Source: Sphingomonas sp. SUN039 (GTDB lineage: Bacteria; Pseudomonadota; Alphaproteobacteria; Sphingomonadales; Sphingomonadaceae). Taken from it: a stretch of 64,000 bases of DNA. This document shows, piece by piece, positions 1 through 7,736 of this stretch. The stretch covers positions 2,214,001 through 2,278,000 of the forward strand of contig NZ_CP096972.1 in assembly GCF_024758725.1 (NCBI RefSeq), in the 5' to 3' direction. The position numbers and the translations under genes are program-made. The notes below the pieces were generated by a model, which ran no database searches, was not told the origin of the DNA, and worked only from the letters and a program-made list of their open reading frames with translations. Numbering within the stretch: position 1 is the first letter of the stretch; each line of letters opens with the position of its first letter.

Positions 1-361
1 TGATCGCCAGCGCCATCGTCGGCCGGTGCATCCCGAAAAACACCGGCGACCATGTCAGGTTGAGCGCGAACGCCACGCCGAACAGCGCCACGGCATAGCC
101 ACGAAACCGCGAACCACGCGCGTTGAGCACGATCGCGACGGCAAGGCCCAGCATCACGTAAAGGATCGTCCACGCCACCGGAAAGGCCCAGCTCGGCGGT
201 TGAAACCACGGCTTGTCGAGCAGCGCATACCAGCGATTGGCATCGCCCGAATTGCTGAGCGCGCCCGACAGGAAGCCGAGTACGACGACCATCGGCACCG
301 TGACCAGCGCCCAGCGCCAAAAGGCGGCGCGCAATTGTCCGCTCGATGCCAGCTCACTCAT
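1..361 (-). CDS. TspO/MBR family membrane protein (partial, C-terminus beyond window)
   Basis: The gene reads leftwards off the window edge, so only about 120 N-terminal residues are visible. It starts at an ATG preceded by GGAG at suitable spacing; an in-frame ATG 12 codons upstream lacks such a site. The protein has a hydrophobic first helix (residues ~14-34), then the tryptophan-rich TspO signature KPWFQPPSWAFPVAW (residues ~54-68) followed by ILYVMLG, and later NLTWSPVFFGMHRPT, the second conserved TspO block. Known members are small five-helix membrane proteins that bind porphyrins and related ligands and affect tetrapyrrole and stress physiology. The role here is inferred from the family only. 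The 3' neighbour is outside the window. Confidence 0.9.
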   Translation of the reverse strand, partial: MSELASSGQLRAAFWRWALVTVPMVVVLGFLSGALSNSGDANRWYALLDKPWFQPPSWAFPVAWTILYVMLGLAVAIVLNARGSRFRGYAVALFGVAFALNLTWSPVFFGMHRPTMALAI

Positions 362-425
362 GCGCGACTCCAACCGATACCTGTCAACGACGGGCATGGC
401 GGATTGTTGCGGAGGCGTGAAGGGG

Positions 426-1076
426 TCAGATGTCGGCGGCAATGCTGAGCGAAAGGCGGCGCGCGCCATTGGGCACGAAAAAACCGCTGCCGCCGACATT
501 CCACCCGAAGGTGTTGGTGACATTGCCGACGAGCGCCCGAAGCAGCACCGGCTTGTCCGCGATCTTGAGCCGGTAACGCGCGCCGAGGCTGATCAGCGTG
601 CGGCGCTTCATCGTGCCGATGGGCCGCTTGCCGATCAAGCCCCGGTCGACGAGATCGCCGCTGACAGTCGCGTCGAGAAAGATGTTCCCCGCGACGATGT
701 TCAGGCCCGGCGCGATCTGTCCCGCGACCGACAGTTCCACGCCGCGGTGGCGGACCATGCCGAGCTGGCGAAAGCGGTTGGCGGCGTCGAGGTTGAAATA
801 GGGCTTGGCGATGTCGAGCACGCCGACAATCGCAGTGACGCCGGGCGAGATCCTCCAACGGACTCCGGCATCCTTTTGCTCGGTGCGGATCGCGGGCGGT
901 GCCTCGCCGATGTTGACCGCGTTCTGCGGCGCAACCGGGCTTTCCTCGAGACCGCGCGTATAGCCCGCGTAAACGGCAAGCCCCGGCGTCAGGTTGAGCG
1001 CACCGGTCGCGCTGAACAGCCAGGGCGAGTCGCTCGTCGGTGGCACCACCACGGCCGGATTGGGGTCTGACTGCAA
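426..1076 (-). pseudogene. C-terminal fragment of a TonB-dependent (siderophore-type) receptor
   Basis: This frame encodes about 216 residues that look like the last third of an outer-membrane TonB-dependent receptor: alternating beta-strand segments (for example GLAVYAGYTRGLEES and GVRWRISPGVTAIVGVLDI), a late GNVTNTF strand and a terminal strand ending in aromatic/hydrophobic residues (RRLSLSIAADI). There is no signal peptide, TonB box or plug domain. The frame begins only 13 bases beyond the tlyA stop and its upstream continuation runs into tlyA, with no proper ATG or ribosome site (a TTG is the best start). A functional receptor would be three to four times longer. I infer a decayed relic whose 5' portion was lost at the tlyA junction; it is probably not expressed. 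Confidence 0.8.
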
Positions 1077-1089
1077 GATGAACGAACGG

Positions 1090-1821
1090 TCAGCCGCGCG
1101 TTGCCGCGATCAGGAATTCGACATTGCCTTCCGGACCGGTGATCGGGCTGGTGACAATACCCTCGACGGTCCAGGCCTGTCCCTCGATCCACGCCTGCAC
1201 CTCGGCACAGACGGCCGCGTGGACGGCCGGATCGCGCACGACGCCGCCCTTGCCCACCGCGTCGCGGCCTGCCTCGAACTGCGGTTTGATGAGGGCCATC
1301 AGCCGCGCGACCGGTTTGGCGAAAGTCATCGGGCGTTCGAGCACTTTGGCCAAGCCGATGAAACTCGCGTCGCATACGATCAGATCGACGGGTTCGGGGA
1401 TGTGCGCCTCGGTCAGGATGCGTGCGCTGGTCTGTTCGAGCACCACCACGCGGGCGTCCTGCCGCAATTTCCACGCGAGCTGATTGGTGCCGCTGTCGAC
1501 GGCATAGACCTTTGCGGCCCCTTTGGTCAGCAGCACATCGGTGAACCCGCCGGTCGAACTCCCAACATCGATCGCGACCGCCCCCGCGACATCCCAGCCG
1601 AAATGATCGAGCCCGTGCGCCAGCTTCACCCCGCCGCGCGATACCCAAGGGTGATCGCGGCCCTTGACGGTCGGGATAGCTTCCGCGTCGATGTTCTGCC
1701 CCGCCTTGTCGATCCGCCGGTCGCCGACGAAGACATTGCCCGACAGGATCAACGCCTGCGCCCGCGCGCGGCTGTCGGCGAGGCCGAGTTCGACAAGTCG
1801 CTGGTCGATACGGGTCTTCAT
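1090..1821 (-). CDS. tlyA: TlyA family rRNA (cytidine-2'-O)-methyltransferase
   Basis: The 243-residue protein has an N-terminal S4 RNA-binding domain (residues ~3-60, with RIDQRLVELGLADSRARAQ) and an FtsJ/RrmJ-like methyltransferase domain. The S-adenosylmethionine motif AIDVGSSTGGF lies at ~83-93, and the Lys/Asp/Lys/Glu set typical of ribose methyltransferases is visible in SRGGVKLA, VCDASF, LIKPQFE and NVEFL. Family members methylate ribose of rRNA cytidines; older annotations call them hemolysin A. The length is normal for the family. In many bacteria tlyA lies beside dxs; here the two are separated by a toxin-antitoxin pair and a DgkA-like gene. The start is ATG and the gene is probably transcribed from the region around 1.83-1.95 kb. 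Confidence 0.93.
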   Translation of the reverse strand: MKTRIDQRLVELGLADSRARAQALILSGNVFVGDRRIDKAGQNIDAEAIPTVKGRDHPWVSRGGVKLAHGLDHFGWDVAGAVAIDVGSSTGGFTDVLLTKGAAKVYAVDSGTNQLAWKLRQDARVVVLEQTSARILTEAHIPEPVDLIVCDASFIGLAKVLERPMTFAKPVARLMALIKPQFEAGRDAVGKGGVVRDPAVHAAVCAEVQAWIEGQAWTVEGIVTSPITGPEGNVEFLIAATRG

Positions 1822-1990
1822 AATGGCGGATTTCCGCCAAAGGTCACAAAGGTCACACCTGAAACATACGCTGCGCGGGCATGGTCCGGCCCCATAGTCG
1901 CGAAAGGGGTGGCGTGGATAAGGGGGCGAATCATGCAGGAACCGGCGTCCTCTGCATTCCCCTACATTGCAAGGGGCTGGACGATGGAAA

Positions 1991-2004
1991 GGTAGCGCGC
2001 TACC
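1991..2004. promoter_or_regulatory. Perfect palindrome GGTAGCGCGCTACC upstream of the toxin-antitoxin pair
   Basis: A perfect 14-base palindrome ends 8 bases before the antitoxin ATG. Its right arm overlaps a possible -10 (TACCAT, 2001-2006) with CTGGAC as a weak -35. MazE-type antitoxins usually repress their own operon through such palindromes, so this is a candidate operator. The assignment is by position and symmetry only. Confidence 0.5.
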
Positions 2005-2012
2005 ATCTGAGT

Positions 2013-2240
2013 ATGAACGACTTAAGTCCTGCTCATTACGACAAATTTCACGCGTATCGCGCGCGAAAGAGGGCGGCCGGGTTCAAGGAAATCCGGCGCT
2101 GGGTGTGGGACGTAAACTCGCCTGCGTTCAAGGCGCAAGCAGCCCGTGAAGCTGAAATTCTGAACGGCGCGCCGGAAGAAGAGGAAGCCATGCGGTTCAT
2201 TGAGGCGCTGCAAGCCGAAGACTCCGAAACTTGGGATTGA
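2013..2240 (+). CDS. MazE-like antitoxin (DUF3018-type)
   Basis: A 75-residue acidic-tailed protein that starts at ATG 2013. Its N-terminal half is basic (YDKFHAYRARKRAAGFKEIRRWVWD, shown in part: RARKRAAGFKEIRRW) and its C-terminal half is rich in Glu and Ala (GAPEEEEAMRFIEALQAED). This arrangement, a DNA-binding N-terminus and an acidic toxin-binding tail, is that of the MazE-like antitoxins found with PemK/MazF toxins. An in-frame extension to 1881 exists, but it has no recognisable homology and would remove the promoter-proximal palindrome from the leader. The toxin gene overlaps its stop codon by four bases, which suggests translational coupling. The pair separates tlyA from dgkA-dxs and was probably gained by transfer. 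Confidence 0.8.
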   Translation: MNDLSPAHYDKFHAYRARKRAAGFKEIRRWVWDVNSPAFKAQAAREAEILNGAPEEEEAMRFIEALQAEDSETWD

Positions 2241-2566
2241 AACGCGGCGATATCGTGATGGTCGCGCTCTCCGGCGACATTGGTAAGCCCCGCCCTGCCG
2301 TTATCATCCTCAGTGACCGGCTGGTCGCGACGGGTCACACGCTTGTCTGTCCGATGACGACGACAATCCGCGAGGAAATCGTTCAGCGTCGCGTTCTGGT
2401 TTTACCCAGCGCAGGCAACGGGCTGAAACTGCCCTCCCAAATCATGGTCGACAAAATCCACATGGTTCGCCACGAAAAATGCCGCGAGGTGATCGGGCAT
2501 CTCGACGCCGGGGCGATAGCGGATATGGATCAGGTGCTTGGTGCCGTGGTCGGACTATTGGATTGA
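2237..2566 (+). CDS. MazF/PemK family endoribonuclease toxin
   Basis: A ~109-residue protein starting at TTG 2237 (TTGA overlap with the antitoxin stop); another TTG two codons earlier is possible. It begins LKRGDIVMVAL and continues with KPRPAVIIL, the conserved GDI...G..RPAVVL opening of the PemK/MazF fold, followed by LVCPMTTTIR and LPSQIMVDKIHMV, which match the later strands. These toxins are ribosome-independent mRNA endonucleases neutralised by the cognate antitoxin. The length is standard. The function follows from fold-level similarity; the cleavage site cannot be predicted. About 150 bases of non-coding DNA with a palindromic repeat follow. Confidence 0.88.
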   Translation: MKRGDIVMVALSGDIGKPRPAVIILSDRLVATGHTLVCPMTTTIREEIVQRRVLVLPSAGNGLKLPSQIMVDKIHMVRHEKCREVIGHLDAGAIADMDQVLGAVVGLLD

Positions 2567-2630
2567 TCAGTAGCTGAAGGCAAGCTTACGAACGCTGTGG
2601 CAATCTGTCGCCACGATCCTGCTCTCCCCC

Positions 2631-2715
2631 CGTCGTTGCGAGCGTAGCGAAGCAATCCAGATCAGTGCGTGCGAAGAGGTGGATTGCTTCGTCGCTCCGC
2701 TTCTCGCAATGACGG
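2631..2715. repeat. Palindromic repeat element (CGTCRTTGCGAG...GAAGCAATCCA arms)
   Basis: An imperfect inverted repeat of about 85 bases. The left arm reads CGTCGTTGCGAGCGTAGCGA then AGCAATCCA, and the right arm is its near-complement ending in TTCTCGCAATGACGG. The centre is a short unpaired spacer. The arm sequence resembles the small palindromic repeats scattered through many alphaproteobacterial genomes. It lies between the toxin gene and the 3' end of the DgkA-like gene, where it could also act as a bidirectional RNA hairpin. There is no encoded protein. Confidence 0.75.
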
Positions 2716-2722
2716 ACCGAGA

Positions 2723-3124
2723 TCACAGATCGAGCAATACCAAAAAATATGGACCGAGCGTCAGGACGCCGATCAATGCTGCCGCAGCAGCAAATACCAA
2801 AACACCTCCAGCGGCCACGTCTTTCACGACCCTGATGCGTTCGTCAAAACCGGGGCTGACGATATCGCACAAGCCTTCAATCGCCGTGTTGAATGCCTCG
2901 GCGGACCAAACCAGCCCGATTGCAAGAACAATCCAGCGCCAGTCGGAAACTGAAATACCCAAAGCAAATGAGACGGCGATTGTGGAGATCGTCGCCGCGA
3001 AATGAATCCAAGCGTTGTGCTCGGCCTTTAGGAGAAGGCCGAGGCCGGAGAACGCGTAGCCAAAGCTCTTGAAACGCGACCGAAGCGAAAACCCTTGCGG
3101 TTTACCTTCAGCGTCGGGCTTCAA
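2723..3124 (-). CDS. dgkA: DgkA family diacylglycerol/undecaprenol kinase
   Basis: A 133-residue integral membrane protein with three hydrophobic helices. The core reads [10 protein letters not shown], then [20 protein letters not shown] immediately followed by IE, and [22 protein letters not shown]. The Glu/Asn/Glu of the AEAFNTAIE block and the Asp of VKDVAAG are the active-site residues of this kinase family. Sequence and size resemble the undecaprenol-kinase branch more than E. coli DgkA, so the lipid substrate is uncertain. The start is a TTG that overlaps the dxs TGA stop (TTGA), so translation is likely coupled to dxs. The link is sensible: dxs feeds isoprenoid synthesis and this enzyme would phosphorylate a polyprenol or diacylglycerol. 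Confidence 0.85.
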   Translation of the reverse strand: MKPDAEGKPQGFSLRSRFKSFGYAFSGLGLLLKAEHNAWIHFAATISTIAVSFALGISVSDWRWIVLAIGLVWSAEAFNTAIEGLCDIVSPGFDERIRVVKDVAAGGVLVFAAAAALIGVLTLGPYFLVLLDL

Positions 3125-5043
3125 GCCCGAACCTCAACCACGCCCACGCTGTTCACCCGCAACGCCTTCAGCACCGTTTCCACGATCGCATCCGCATCCA
3201 GCCCTGCTTCCTTGTACTGAAGCTCCGGCTTGTCGTGGTCCTGGAACACATCGGGCAGGCGCAGAGTGCGGAGTTTCAACCCTGCGTCGATCAACCCTTC
3301 GTCGCTCGCCATCGTCAGGACGTGCGCGCCGAAGCCGCCGATGCTGTTTTCTTCCACCGTCACCGCGACTTCGTGGTCGATGAGCAGTTTGCGGATCAGG
3401 TCCGTGTCGAGCGGTTTGGCGAAGCGCAGGTCGGCAACGGTCGTGCTCAGCCCCTTGGCCTCGAGCGCGTCGGCGGCGCGCATCGCTTCTTCGAGCCGAG
3501 TGCCCAGCGAAATGATCGCGACTTTCTTGCCGGTGCGGACGATGCGGCCTTTGCCGATTTCGAGTTTCTGCGGAACCGTGGGCAGCGCCACGCCGGTGCC
3601 GTTGCCGCGCGGGTAGCGGACCGCAATCGGGCCGCTGTCATGCTCGGCGGCGGTATAGGTCATGTGGACCAGTTCGGCCTCGTCGCTGGGGGCCATCACC
3701 ACGAAATTGGGCAAGGTCGATAGATAAGTCACGTCGAACGATCCGGCATGGGTGCAACCGTCCGCCCCGACCAGCCCTGCGCGGTCGATGGCGAAGCGTA
3801 CCGGCAGATTCTGGATCGCGACGTCATGCACGACCTGGTCATATGCGCGCTGGAGGAAGGTCGAATAGATCGCGCAGAACGGGCGCATCCCCTGTGCGGC
3901 GAGGCCCGCCGCGAAGGTCACCGCGTGCTGTTCGGCAATGCCGACATCGAACGCGCGGTCGGGGTGGGACTTGGCAAATTTGTCGACGCCGGTGCCGCTC
4001 GGCATCGCGGCGGTGATCGCGACGATGCGCTTGTCGGTCTCGGCCAGTTTGGCCAGCGTTTCGCCGAACACATTCTGGTAGCTGGGCGGTCCGGGCGGGG
4101 CCTTTGCCTGCACACCCGACACCACGTCGAATTTCTGGACGCCGTGGTATTTGTCGGCGCTCGCCTCGGCAGGGCCATAGCCCTTGCCCTTTTGCGTGAC
4201 GACATGGATCAGGCACGGGCCTTCTGCGGCGTCGCGCACGTTTTCGAGGACGGGGATGAGTTGTTCGAGATTATGGCCGTCGATGGGGCCGACATAGTAG
4301 AAGCCCAGTTCTTCGAACAGCGTCCCGCCCATCGCCATGCCGCGCGCGAATTCGTCGGTTTTTTTCGCGGCCTTGTGCAGCGGCCCGGGCAGCGCGCGGG
4401 CGAGCTTTTTGAGCACTTCGCGGACACTCAGGAATTCGCGGCTCGACACGATGCGCGCGAGATAGGCGCTGAGGCCTCCGACGGGCGGCGCAATCGACAT
4501 GTCATTGTCGTTGAGGATAACGACGAGGCGGTTCCCCGCATCGCGCGCGTTGTTCATCGCCTCATAGGCCATGCCCGCCGACATCGAACCGTCGCCGATG
4601 ACTGCAATGCCCTTGCCGGGCTTGTCGTTGAGTTTGTTGGCAATCGCGAAGCCGAGGGCGGCGCTTATCGAGGTCGAACTGTGCGCAGCGCCAAAGGGGT
4701 CGTATTCGCTTTCGGTGCGTTTGGTGAAGCCGCTGAGGCCCCCGCCCTGCCGCAGCGTGCGGATGCGATCTCGGCGTCCGGTCAGGATTTTATGCGGATA
4801 GGCCTGATGCCCGACATCCCACACCAGCCGATCGTTCGGGGTGTCGAACACATAATGGATTGCGGTCGTCAGCTCGACGACGCCGAGGCCGGAACCAAGA
4901 TGCCCGCCGGTCGTTCCGACTGCGGAAATCATCTCCGCGCGCAGCTCGTCGGCGAGCTGGCGGAGCTGTTCGGGTTTGAGTTTGCGGAGCTCGTGCGGGG
5001 TCGGAACCGTGTCGAGCAAAGGCGTGTCGGGACGAATGGACAT
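3121..5043 (-). CDS. dxs: 1-deoxy-D-xylulose-5-phosphate synthase
   Basis: The 640-residue enzyme condenses pyruvate and glyceraldehyde 3-phosphate to DXP, the first step of the MEP isoprenoid pathway, using thiamine diphosphate. Visible motifs include [16 protein letters not shown] (residues ~43-58), [15 protein letters not shown], the cofactor motif [17 protein letters not shown], and the transketolase central region [14 protein letters not shown]...[15 protein letters not shown]. The chosen start is [20 protein letters not shown], which gives the usual family length. The frame stays open a further 140 codons upstream, but that stretch has no homology and overlaps the divergent acetyltransferase gene. 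dxs and dgkA form a coupled pair. The divergent neighbour lies about 50 bases away. Confidence 0.97.
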   Translation of the reverse strand: MSIRPDTPLLDTVPTPHELRKLKPEQLRQLADELRAEMISAVGTTGGHLGSGLGVVELTTAIHYVFDTPNDRLVWDVGHQAYPHKILTGRRDRIRTLRQGGGLSGFTKRTESEYDPFGAAHSSTSISAALGFAIANKLNDKPGKGIAVIGDGSMSAGMAYEAMNNARDAGNRLVVILNDNDMSIAPPVGGLSAYLARIVSSREFLSVREVLKKLARALPGPLHKAAKKTDEFARGMAMGGTLFEELGFYYVGPIDGHNLEQLIPVLENVRDAAEGPCLIHVVTQKGKGYGPAEASADKYHGVQKFDVVSGVQAKAPPGPPSYQNVFGETLAKLAETDKRIVAITAAMPSGTGVDKFAKSHPDRAFDVGIAEQHAVTFAAGLAAQGMRPFCAIYSTFLQRAYDQVVHDVAIQNLPVRFAIDRAGLVGADGCTHAGSFDVTYLSTLPNFVVMAPSDEAELVHMTYTAAEHDSGPIAVRYPRGNGTGVALPTVPQKLEIGKGRIVRTGKKVAIISLGTRLEEAMRAADALEAKGLSTTVADLRFAKPLDTDLIRKLLIDHEVAVTVEENSIGGFGAHVLTMASDEGLIDAGLKLRTLRLPDVFQDHDKPELQYKEAGLDADAIVETVLKALRVNSVGVVEVRA

Positions 5044-5094
5044 GCCTGACAGTATCGATTCGTTGCACGCGCTGCAATCGCCAGCCGCGTAACG

Positions 5095-5673
5095 GTGTCG
5101 CTTGACCTGCGCGCGCCGCCGTTCGACAGCGCCAGCGTGTCCGGATTTCATCACAGAATCGCCACCGAAGCCGACATTCCCGCGATCCGCGATCTGATGG
5201 CGCGGGCGATTGCGGTGAACCAGACGGCATTCCTGACTCCTGCCCAGATCGCGCTGAGCCACAGCGTGATGGGGCTGGATACCCAGATCATCGCCGATGG
5301 CACCTATTTCCTGATCGAGCGTGGAGAGACGCTGGTTGGGTGCGGCGGGTGGAGCGCGCGGGCGACGCTGTACGGCGGGGATGCGAGCATCGTGGCGCGC
5401 GACCCTGCCCCGCTGGATCCGGCAAAGGACGCAGCGCGGGTGCGCGCGATGTACACCGACCCTACTCAAGTGCGGCAGGGGATCGGGCGGATGATCCTCG
5501 ACCTGTGCGAGGGCGCAGCGCGTGCGGCAGGGTTTAGCCGGACGGAGATGATGGCAACGCTGTCAGGCGAACCGCTGTACCGGGCGTGCGGCTATCTGCC
5601 GATCGAATATGTGCAGTCGCCGCCGGTCGATGGGGTGAGCGTACCGCTGATCCGGATGGGGAAGACGCTCTAG
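5095..5673 (+). CDS. GNAT family N-acetyltransferase
   Basis: A 192-residue protein starting at GTG. It shows the GNAT fold: an N-terminal strand-helix [21 protein letters not shown] (in part), a central antiparallel sheet ([18 protein letters not shown]), motif A with the acetyl-CoA pyrophosphate loop [15 protein letters not shown] (residues ~123-137), and a final ACGYLPIEY segment. The substrate is unknown; GNAT enzymes acetylate amines, antibiotics, peptides or protein N-termini. It is divergent from dxs and alone in its transcription direction. The GTG could be replaced by an internal start nearer [10 protein letters not shown], since residues 1-18 are not conserved in type. Confidence 0.85.
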   Translation: MSLDLRAPPFDSASVSGFHHRIATEADIPAIRDLMARAIAVNQTAFLTPAQIALSHSVMGLDTQIIADGTYFLIERGETLVGCGGWSARATLYGGDASIVARDPAPLDPAKDAARVRAMYTDPTQVRQGIGRMILDLCEGAARAAGFSRTEMMATLSGEPLYRACGYLPIEYVQSPPVDGVSVPLIRMGKTL

Positions 5674-5676
5674 CCG

Positions 5677-5763
5677 CGTCGGCCCGGACGTGATCCGGGC
5701 CTTGGCTCCTTCTTCAAACTACCGTCAAAAATAGCCAAGCCCCGGATCAAGTCCGGGGCGACG
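5677..5763. repeat. Inverted pair of REP-like palindromes (AGCCAAGCCCCGGATCAAGT family)
   Basis: Two copies of a ~31-base palindromic unit face each other. The right copy (5733-5763) reads AGCCAAGCCCCGGATCAAGT then CCGGGGCGACG; the left copy (5677-5707) is the reverse complement of the same unit with a few changes (ATCACGT core). They are separated by ~25 A/T-richer bases. Each unit folds as CCCGGA-loop-TCCGGG. It lies between the convergent acetyltransferase and Fur-family genes, so it could also serve as a bidirectional terminator. The same unit occurs inside the restriction-modification gene at 59541-59631. Confidence 0.8.
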
Positions 5764-5766
5764 AAA

Positions 5767-6231
5767 CTACCCGCACGCCTTACACACCCCGCGCACTTCG
5801 ATCACCGGGCGCGACACGCCGAAACCCGTCGCCCCTGCCGCTGCGCGCACCGCGCCGGTTACGGCATCGTCGTCGATATGCGTCGTATGTCCGCAATTGT
5901 CGCAGATCAGGAAAATGCAGTCGTGGATGCAATCCGGATGCTCGTTGACGAGGAACGCATTGGCGCTTTCGACCCGCCGCGCGACGTTCGCCGCCACGAA
6001 CAGGTCGAGGATACGATAAATGCTGTTTGCCGCGATCCGCCGCCCTTCCGATTTCGACATGGCCTCGGCGATGTCATAGGCGGACGCGGGCCGGTCGAAC
6101 CCGGCAAGCGCGTCGAACACGCGCGCGCGCATGTCGGTCCATTGCTCGCCCGACGCCTCGAGCGCAGCCTTTGCGGCGACGTCGAGCGGCGCGCCGTGAT
6201 GCAGGGTATGGGCGTGGGCGGCCATGGCCAT
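5767..6231 (-). CDS. Fur family transcriptional regulator, Zur-like
   Basis: A 154-residue metalloregulator. The N-terminal winged helix spans roughly residues 20-95 (RVFDALAGFDRPASAYDIAE, RRIAANSIYRILDLFVAANV). The C-terminal dimerisation domain has structural-zinc cysteines CDNC and a terminal CKAC, plus histidines in NEHPDCIHDCIFL and GHTTHIDDD. Family members repress uptake or efflux genes when metal-loaded; the Cys/His pattern is compatible with zinc sensing (Zur) but does not prove it. It follows the MerC-like gene by three bases, so the two are co-transcribed. The doubled start ATGGCCATGGCC leaves the exact N-terminus open by two residues. A Zur-box-like half-site lies upstream of the operon. 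Confidence 0.85.
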   Translation of the reverse strand: MAMAAHAHTLHHGAPLDVAAKAALEASGEQWTDMRARVFDALAGFDRPASAYDIAEAMSKSEGRRIAANSIYRILDLFVAANVARRVESANAFLVNEHPDCIHDCIFLICDNCGHTTHIDDDAVTGAVRAAAGATGFGVSRPVIEVRGVCKACG

Positions 6232-6234
6232 GTT

Positions 6235-6600
6235 CTAGTCCCGTGCGCGGGTGTTCATCAAGTGCGCGACGGCGAGCAGGCTGGCACCGGTGATCGTCGC
6301 CGCAATTTCGGGCCAGCCATGCGGGACCAGCAAGCCCAGCGCCATCAGGAACAGGCCGCAAAGACCGACCGCCAGCCCGCGCGACAGCCGCTCCCGCGCC
6401 AGCGTCGGCCCGAACGCGATGCCAGCCAGCAACACCGCCCCGAACATGCCGATGCGGTGGATGGCGGGGTCCGTCCAGATCGTGCCCGCGACCGACAATC
6501 CCGCGATCAAGACGACGCTGACCAGGCAATGCACCGCACACAGGGCCGATAGCCCGATGGCGGCGCGGTCGAGCGCAGAAAGAATCGCGGAGCGGGACAC
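6235..6600 (-). CDS. MerC domain-containing membrane protein
   Basis: A 121-residue membrane protein with four hydrophobic helices (roughly residues 12-38, 48-66, 73-92 and 96-115). The first helix contains ALCAVHCLVSVVLIAGL, the Cys-x-x-His-Cys arrangement typical of the MerC family. MerC proteins were described as mercury transporters; chromosomal homologues beside Fur-type regulators are more likely to take part in zinc or other divalent metal traffic. That is inference from context. It is the first gene of a two-gene operon with the Zur-like regulator (three-base gap) and starts from an ATG close to a promoter region shared divergently with the heme A synthase gene. Confidence 0.8.
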   Translation of the reverse strand: MSRSAILSALDRAAIGLSALCAVHCLVSVVLIAGLSVAGTIWTDPAIHRIGMFGAVLLAGIAFGPTLARERLSRGLAVGLCGLFLMALGLLVPHGWPEIAATITGASLLAVAHLMNTRARD

Positions 6601-6628
6601 GGGCGCGATATGGCACCGGCAGGGTCAA

Positions 6629-6641
6629 GTTACAACATATC
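6629..6641 (-). promoter_or_regulatory. Candidate Zur/Fur-type operator half
   Basis: Read on the minus strand, the sequence GATATGTTGTAAC lies about 30 bases upstream of the MerC-like ATG and close to the divergent ctaA start. It resembles one half of the A/T-rich GATATGTTATAACATATC-type boxes bound by alphaproteobacterial Zur. The second half is poorly conserved. The neighbouring regulator gene makes autoregulation plausible, but the site is only a visual match. Confidence 0.35.
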
Positions 6642-6688
6642 AAAACGCAACCGATTGGCGTTTGCGCGCACGGCGCTATAGGCGCGCC

Positions 6689-7714
6689 ATGCCCGACGTC
6701 CGCCCTACTCCCCGTCCCCGCGCGCTCGCCATCTGGCTCCTGCTCGTGGCGTTCCTCGTTTTCTTCATGGTCGTTGTCGGCGGCATTACGCGCCTGACCG
6801 AATCGGGCCTGTCGATTACCGAATGGAAACCCGTTTCGGGCGCGATCCCGCCGCTGACCATGGCCGAGTGGCAGGCCGCATTCGACGCGTACAAGCGCGT
6901 GCCGCAATATGCCGCGATCCATTCGGGCATGACACTGGCGCAGTTCCAGTTCATTTTTTTCTGGGAATGGGTGCACCGGTTGCTGGGGCGCGTGATCGGC
7001 CTTGCCTTTGCGCTGCCGCTGTTGTGGTTCTGGGTGCGGCGCGCAATTCCGGCGGGGTACAAGCTGCGTCTGATCGCCTTGCTTGCGCTCGGCGCGTTGC
7101 AGGGCGCGGTCGGCTGGTGGATGGTCAAATCGGGGCTGTGGCAGGGCGTCGCGGTCAGCCACTACCGGCTGGCCCTGCACCTGTTGCTGGCCCTGACGAT
7201 CCTCGCGGCGCTCGTCTGGACCGCCCTCGACCTGCTGGCGCTCGCCCGCAACCGCGCGACAAGACCGGCACGGCTGACCGGCTTTGCGCTCGTCGTCGGA
7301 GGGGTGCTCTATATCCAGCTGCTCTACGGCGCATGGGTCGCCGGAATGCGCGCGGGCAAGGTGACGCAGAACTGGCCGATGATGAGCGACCGATTCCTGC
7401 CGACCGGCGTCGACTGGTCGCAGGGGTGGATGCACGCGTTCAGCAGCGATCCGTATCTCGTCCACTTTATCCACCGTTGGTGGGCATGGGTCGCGGTGGT
7501 GGCGTTGGTCATGCTCGCGGTGCGCGTGAAGCGCACGGGCGTCCGCCCTGCGTCGCTCGCGATCCACACGGCGTTCGGGACGCAGGTGCTGCTCGGGATT
7601 GCGACGGTGATGACTGGTGTAAACATCGGCCTGGCCGTCGCGCATCAGGCGGTCGGGGCGTTGCTGGTTGCGAGTGTCGCATGGGGCGCGCATGTTATCG
7701 GGCGACAACGATAA
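6689..7714 (+). CDS. ctaA: Heme A synthase (COX15/CtaA family)
   Basis: A 341-residue inner-membrane protein with about eight transmembrane helices. It carries the family signature VGGITRLTESGLSITEWKPV (residues ~31-50) and the four haem-ligating histidine contexts EWVHRLLGR, SHYRLALH, HFIHRWWAW and VAHQAVGALL. The enzyme oxidises haem O to haem A for aa3-type cytochrome oxidase. The chosen start (MPDVRPTPRPRALAIW) is the first Met before helix 1; the frame is open further upstream across the MerC-like gene, without homology. The length is usual for the alphaproteobacterial COX15 type. The short-chain dehydrogenase gene follows after 22 bases. Confidence 0.95.
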   Translation: MPDVRPTPRPRALAIWLLLVAFLVFFMVVVGGITRLTESGLSITEWKPVSGAIPPLTMAEWQAAFDAYKRVPQYAAIHSGMTLAQFQFIFFWEWVHRLLGRVIGLAFALPLLWFWVRRAIPAGYKLRLIALLALGALQGAVGWWMVKSGLWQGVAVSHYRLALHLLLALTILAALVWTALDLLALARNRATRPARLTGFALVVGGVLYIQLLYGAWVAGMRAGKVTQNWPMMSDRFLPTGVDWSQGWMHAFSSDPYLVHFIHRWWAWVAVVALVMLAVRVKRTGVRPASLAIHTAFGTQVLLGIATVMTGVNIGLAVAHQAVGALLVASVAWGAHVIGRQR

Positions 7715-7736
7715 ACCGGATTCGACGGAGAGACAT

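Noticed and set aside
989-1840. A long open frame of 283 codons antiparallel in frame to tlyA and the receptor relic
   Set aside because: Arg/Ala/Gly-rich shadow translation typical of G+C-rich codons; tlyA on the same strand has clear domain homology.
5044-5469. In-frame 5' extension of dxs by about 140 codons
   Set aside because: No DXS homology, low-complexity Arg-rich sequence, and overlap with the divergent acetyltransferase gene; the ATG at 5043 gives the usual length.
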